Shown one piece after another: positions 7,563 through 9,536 of a DNA stretch of 9,536 nucleotides. A program made the position numbers and the translations under genes. Position 1 is the first letter of the stretch, and the number at the start of each line of letters is the position of its first letter. The stretch spans positions 1 to 9,536 of the forward strand of contig CABSMC010000085.1 in the NCBI GenBank assembly GCA_902478715.1, written 5' to 3'. Source of the stretch: an uncultured Adlercreutzia sp. (GTDB lineage: Bacteria; Actinomycetota; Coriobacteriia; Coriobacteriales; Eggerthellaceae). The notes under the pieces are model-generated. The model searched no databases. It was not told where the DNA came from and saw only the letters and a list, made by a program, of their open reading frames with translations.

Positions 7563-7815
7563 ACCGTTTCCGCGCCTCTCGGGCAAGACGGTAGATGAGG
7601 GGGGCGTTGTTTCTCACGATTTCAGTGAAATAGTCGAGATCGGACGCGGTGAAGCCTTCTATTGATTGCCATTGGCACTGGGGAAGGAAACACGTTGCCG
7701 AGCAGAAGCCGTCATCGATGGGTCGCTCTACAGAAACCTGCACCGTTTGATCTTCCAGTATGTTCGAGTGCGCTATCTGCGTATCGTCAGCAAGCTTGAT
7801 TTAGTTGTACATCAT
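7555..7815 (-). pseudogene. Small conserved-looking gene interrupted by a nonsense codon (codon 5)
   Basis: An ideal ribosome site GGAGG (7827-7823) lies 7 nt before ATG ATG (7815-7810). The reading frame is MMYN, then TAA at 7801-7803, then 81 open codons to the stop at 7555-7557. The open part begins IKLADDTQIAHSNILEDQ and looks like real protein: an early beta strand, a Cys-containing middle (FCSATCFLPQCQW) and a C-terminal amphipathic helix (LIYRLAREARKRYA). A single C-to-T change (CAA to TAA) would explain the stop, restoring MMYNQIKLADD. From memory, small proteins opening MYNxIKLADGT occur in mobile regions of Firmicutes and Actinobacteria; function unknown and not checked. Restart at GTG 7741-7743 could give a 62-residue fragment. 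A sequencing error cannot be excluded. Confidence 0.6.
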
Positions 7816-7855
7816 AAGCAGGCCTCCGTGATCGGGGACTCACGTCTTGGACGCC

Positions 7856-7864
7856 ATTGTAGCA
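7856..7864 (-). promoter_or_regulatory. Extended -10 promoter of the broken small gene
   Basis: On the minus strand TGC-TACAAT (7864-7856) is an extended -10 element: TGn followed by a 5-of-6 match to TATAAT. No clear -35 is present, as is common for extended -10 promoters. Initiation near 7849 would leave a leader of about 35 nt to the ATG at 7815. Transcripts could run on through the 27-codon ORF towards dmsA, since no terminator is visible between them. Confidence 0.45.
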
Positions 7865-7998
7865 CGCGCCCCGAAGGCCAATGTCGTCATTCCAATCCCC
7901 TTCCCTTTCCAGCCAGCCATCGCTCAAGAACGATCCTACATGCCATGAACCACTTTTGCGTCCTTCGAGGCATATCGCATTGATGGTACAATGCCGAG

Positions 7999-8178
7999 TA
8001 CCACACTGTGTCGTTGTCCTTGAGGGCAAGGCGCTTACAACAGAATAGGCGGCAGAGGAGCCTTGGCGCTCGCTGTCGGCTTGCGCACGTTGCGCTCTCG
8101 CGGTTGAACCATTGATAAGGAGGGTATCTGCCTGTCTGGTGGTTCGCCGTGTTTCGAGCGCCCCGACACAGTGTGGTA
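7999..8178. repeat. 15-bp perfect inverted repeat pair (TACCACACTGTGTCG)
   Basis: TACCACACTGTGTCG at 7999-8013 recurs as its exact reverse complement CGACACAGTGTGGTA at 8164-8178. The arms are separated by 150 nt. Each arm itself contains a small odd palindrome (ACAC-A-GTGT or its complement), so each could be a separate protein site. It interleaves with the second pair at 8116-8200. Confidence 0.7.
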
Positions 8179-8200
8179 ACTGCGGTGGATACCCTCCTTA
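8116..8200. repeat. 13-bp perfect inverted repeat pair (TAAGGAGGGTATC)
   Basis: TAAGGAGGGTATC at 8116-8128 and its reverse complement GATACCCTCCTTA at 8188-8200 flank 59 nt. The right arm of the 15-bp pair (8164-8178) lies inside this interval and its left arm lies outside, so the two pairs cross. Each arm contains AAGGAGG reading away from or towards the other. Confidence 0.7.
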
Positions 8201-8405
8201 CCTCTGTATGGGGCCGTCGCCGCGGTTGCACGCAACCGTCGGAAGGATGCGCCCTTGCCTCGTTCGGAACACCACACTCCCGCAACAACTTCAGATCGGA
8301 TGACCATTGTCGATGGGAGCCATATTCTGCGTCGGCGTCCCTTCCATGAGAAATCCAGGCGACTACCTCCATAGTGCCCATCATTATCGCAGGTCATTTA
8401 CGCAA

Positions 8406-8421
8406 TTTGTTGCGCAACAAA
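8406..8421. promoter_or_regulatory. 16-bp perfect palindrome, probable operator of the plus-strand genes
   Basis: TTTGTTGCGCAACAAA is perfectly palindromic and lies just upstream of the -10 candidate TATGAT (8439-8444), covering the place where a -35 would be. That is the usual position of a repressor operator, or of a class II activator site. The cognate regulator is not in the window. Confidence 0.6.
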
Positions 8422-8438
8422 CCTCGCAAGATTCTCGA

Positions 8439-8444
8439 TATGAT
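8439..8444 (+). promoter_or_regulatory. -10 box candidate for the plus-strand gene pair
   Basis: TATGAT matches TATAAT at 5 of 6. Initiation near 8451 would give a leader of about 42 nt before the ATG at 8493, containing a small hairpin GAAGC-TTTT-GCTTC (8461-8474). No good -35 is seen; the palindrome occupies its place. Confidence 0.4.
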
Positions 8445-8492
8445 GACTACGTAAGAATAAGAAGCTTTTGCTTCCAGAAACGAAGGAGACTC

Positions 8493-8774
8493 ATGGACGG
8501 TATTGGGCTTGCATTAGGCTTAGTTCTTATTTTTTTACCCCTTCTGATAGGCGCCGCGCTCATCATCGCATGGATATTCGCTATTGACGAGCTCATCAAG
8601 GCAGCGCAAATGAAAGGGCACCATAAAGGCAGCACGGCGAGTTTATGGTTCATTGGCATCTTTGCCACCCCAATTATATTAGGATTGTGCATTGCCGCAC
8701 TTCCAGATCGCGGCGAGCTAGCCGAAGCAAAGCTATCTGATCAAAACTTGCCCGATGATCTACCGGCCATTTAA
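8493..8774 (+). CDS. Small two-helix membrane protein of unknown function
   Basis: This is a 93-residue protein with two membrane segments (about 3-30 and 51-70). They are joined by a short polar loop containing KGHHKG (41-46), and an acidic C-terminal tail (about 72-93) follows. The ATG at 8493 is chosen because AAGGAG (8483-8488) lies 4 nt upstream; a reading open back to 8307 has no ribosome site and its added part is not protein-like. It is followed after 19 nt by the zinc-ribbon gene, so the two are probably one operon. The general style resembles the small membrane partners of zinc-ribbon proteins in Actinobacteria, but I recognise no family and assign no function. AT content is higher than in the respiratory genes. 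Confidence 0.8.
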   Translation: MDGIGLALGLVLIFLPLLIGAALIIAWIFAIDELIKAAQMKGHHKGSTASLWFIGIFATPIILGLCIAALPDRGELAEAKLSDQNLPDDLPAI

Positions 8775-8793
8775 GTAGTACGAGGAGACGGAT

Positions 8794-9536
8794 GTGGCAA
8801 ACTTCAAGGTCATATTTCGCAGCGACAATCAGGGCGCAGACACCTCTCCGGGCTGGGAGCCAGGCTGTCCGCTACTCGTCAACGCAGTGCAGGTATCGCG
8901 CAACACCGATACGGGCCAATGTTATCTTCAGCTAAAACTATCGAACATCTCCGGAGCCGCGGTGAGCAGCTTCAAACTGCAAGCCGATGTGAGCTATGTC
9001 GACGGTGCTTCCGAAACCGTGGAGCTCAACCCCCTCGACGCCGACATCCAACCAGCCAAGACGTATCGCCCCGAACCGGTTTCACTTACTGGTTCGCAAA
9101 TCACCAACGTTATCGTCCGCGTTCTCTCTGTCTCTCAACCTGAAATAGAGTGGCACGCTGAGGCTGGATCCGAGCCCGGGCCCATTCCTGTGGGAACTGA
9201 GCTTGTGCTTGACAAAAAAGCGGCCACAGAACGCACTAAATCACTGGGAGAACTTTACAAAGACTCTTCCAAATACCGCCATGCGGTAACACTTGGCAAT
9301 ACATGGTGGGTATGTTCCTGCGGCATGCCCAATGTCGATCGGGATCGGTGCTGCAGATGCAATCTCTCCAAAGATTATCTTGTCGCCCTCGAGGACGAAC
9401 AGTCCCTTATCGCGCGATGCGAAGAACGCAGGATCCGTACTGCCAAACGAAAGAGAAAGACATTGATCGCGAGCGCCTCTTTCATCATTGCCGTAGTTGC
9501 TGCTTTAGCCATTTTGTTCTTCACAACGGATATCAT
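8794..9536 (+). CDS. Zinc-ribbon, single-pass membrane protein of unknown function (right end cut off)
   Basis: GTG at 8794-8796 with GAGGAG 6 nt upstream opens a frame that stays open to the window edge: 247 complete codons, then two bases. An overlapping ATG at 8792-8794 is in another frame that stops after about 47 codons. Residues about 1-115 look like an extracellular-type beta-sandwich (alternating strands such as CYLQLKLSNISG, ITNVIVRVLSV). Residues 172-195 form a zinc-ribbon-like knuckle, WVCSCG with CCRC (C174, C176, C186/C187, C189). A basic stretch (about 212-223) precedes a membrane helix (about 224-244), and more protein would follow. The zinc ribbon would be on the cytoplasmic side if the positive-inside rule holds. 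I do not recognise the family. Proteins of this build sense envelope or stress signals in some cases, but that is only analogy. Confidence 0.82.
   Translation, partial: MANFKVIFRSDNQGADTSPGWEPGCPLLVNAVQVSRNTDTGQCYLQLKLSNISGAAVSSFKLQADVSYVDGASETVELNPLDADIQPAKTYRPEPVSLTGSQITNVIVRVLSVSQPEIEWHAEAGSEPGPIPVGTELVLDKKAATERTKSLGELYKDSSKYRHAVTLGNTWWVCSCGMPNVDRDRCCRCNLSKDYLVALEDEQSLIARCEERRIRTAKRKRKTLIASASFIIAVVAALAILFFTTDI

Larger units (their letters stand above)
7816..8492. other. Long non-coding interval with promoters and inverted repeats
   Basis: No ORF here has a ribosome site with a credible protein. The open frames on both strands (for example minus 7887-8384 and 8035-8397, plus 8112-8349) read as shuffled, Arg/Cys/Ser-rich translations without domains. 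The interval separates the minus-strand genes from the plus-strand pair and so is divergent. It contains two -10-like elements (minus 7856, plus 7987 TGG-TACAAT), the interleaved inverted repeats at 7999-8200, the dyad CGGTTGC-AC-GCAACCG (8223-8238) and the palindrome at 8406-8421. No tRNA or rRNA was recognised. Confidence 0.5.

Noticed and set aside
7887..8397. Minus-strand ORFs of 165 and 120 codons in the intergenic region
   Set aside because: No ribosome site, odd composition, and they run through the inverted repeats; no recognisable domain or motif.
8307..8492. Longer N-terminus for the small membrane protein (from 8307)
   Set aside because: The extra part overlaps the palindrome and -10 candidate, has no ribosome site and is not protein-like; ATG 8493 has AAGGAG.
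7816..8492. CRISPR array, tRNA or insertion-sequence ends in the intergenic region
   Set aside because: No evenly spaced direct repeats, no cloverleaf with a proper T-arm, and no transposase remnant or target-site duplication could be found by eye.
8792..8935. ATG at 8792 as the start of a 47-codon gene
   Set aside because: It overlaps the GTG start of the much longer zinc-ribbon frame and its translation is an Arg/Thr/Gln-rich shadow.

Overview
The window looks like chromosomal DNA of a high-GC, anaerobic actinobacterium, most likely a gut Eggerthellaceae (Eggerthella, Gordonibacter, Adlercreutzia or Slackia type). The pointers are the GC-rich coding sequence, a Tat-exported DmsA-type molybdenum reductase with a partner 4Fe-4S protein, and a sensor kinase whose extracytoplasmic domain carries a c-type haem motif. 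This placement is inference from gene style; no database was searched. The first 21 bases are not genomic: they are a Tn5/Nextera transposase adapter left at the contig end.

Layout. All recognisable genes from 1 to about 7815 lie on the minus strand, so the following is in transcription order, from right to left. A small gene (7815 to 7555) has a good ribosome site and an extended -10 promoter but carries a stop at codon 5. A 27-codon ORF (7562 to 7479) overlaps its end. A structured leader follows, then dmsA (7312 to 4685) and dmsB (4669 to 4052). Next come a perfect 12-bp inverted repeat with a -10-like loop, a 16-codon leader ORF (3962 to 3912), a haem-type sensor histidine kinase (3907 to 2099) and its overlapping OmpR-type response regulator (2106 to 1396). 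A probable terminator and a promoter separate these from rpoD/sigA (1188 to 22), which is cut by the contig end inside region 4.2.

The stretch 7816 to 8492 has no convincing gene. It holds promoters, two long interleaved inverted repeats and a 16-bp perfect palindrome. On the plus strand, 8493 to 9536 carries two adjacent genes of unknown function: a 93-residue two-helix membrane protein and a zinc-ribbon membrane protein that runs off the right edge.

How the genes may work together. DmsA and DmsB would form an exported S-oxide/N-oxide-type respiratory reductase. No DmsC/NrfD-type membrane anchor and no TorD-type chaperone is encoded here. DmsA instead has a lipobox next to its Tat motif, so it may be held at the membrane by a lipid. 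The kinase and regulator downstream could sense redox or a haem ligand and control dmsAB or other respiratory genes; that link rests on position and domain type only.
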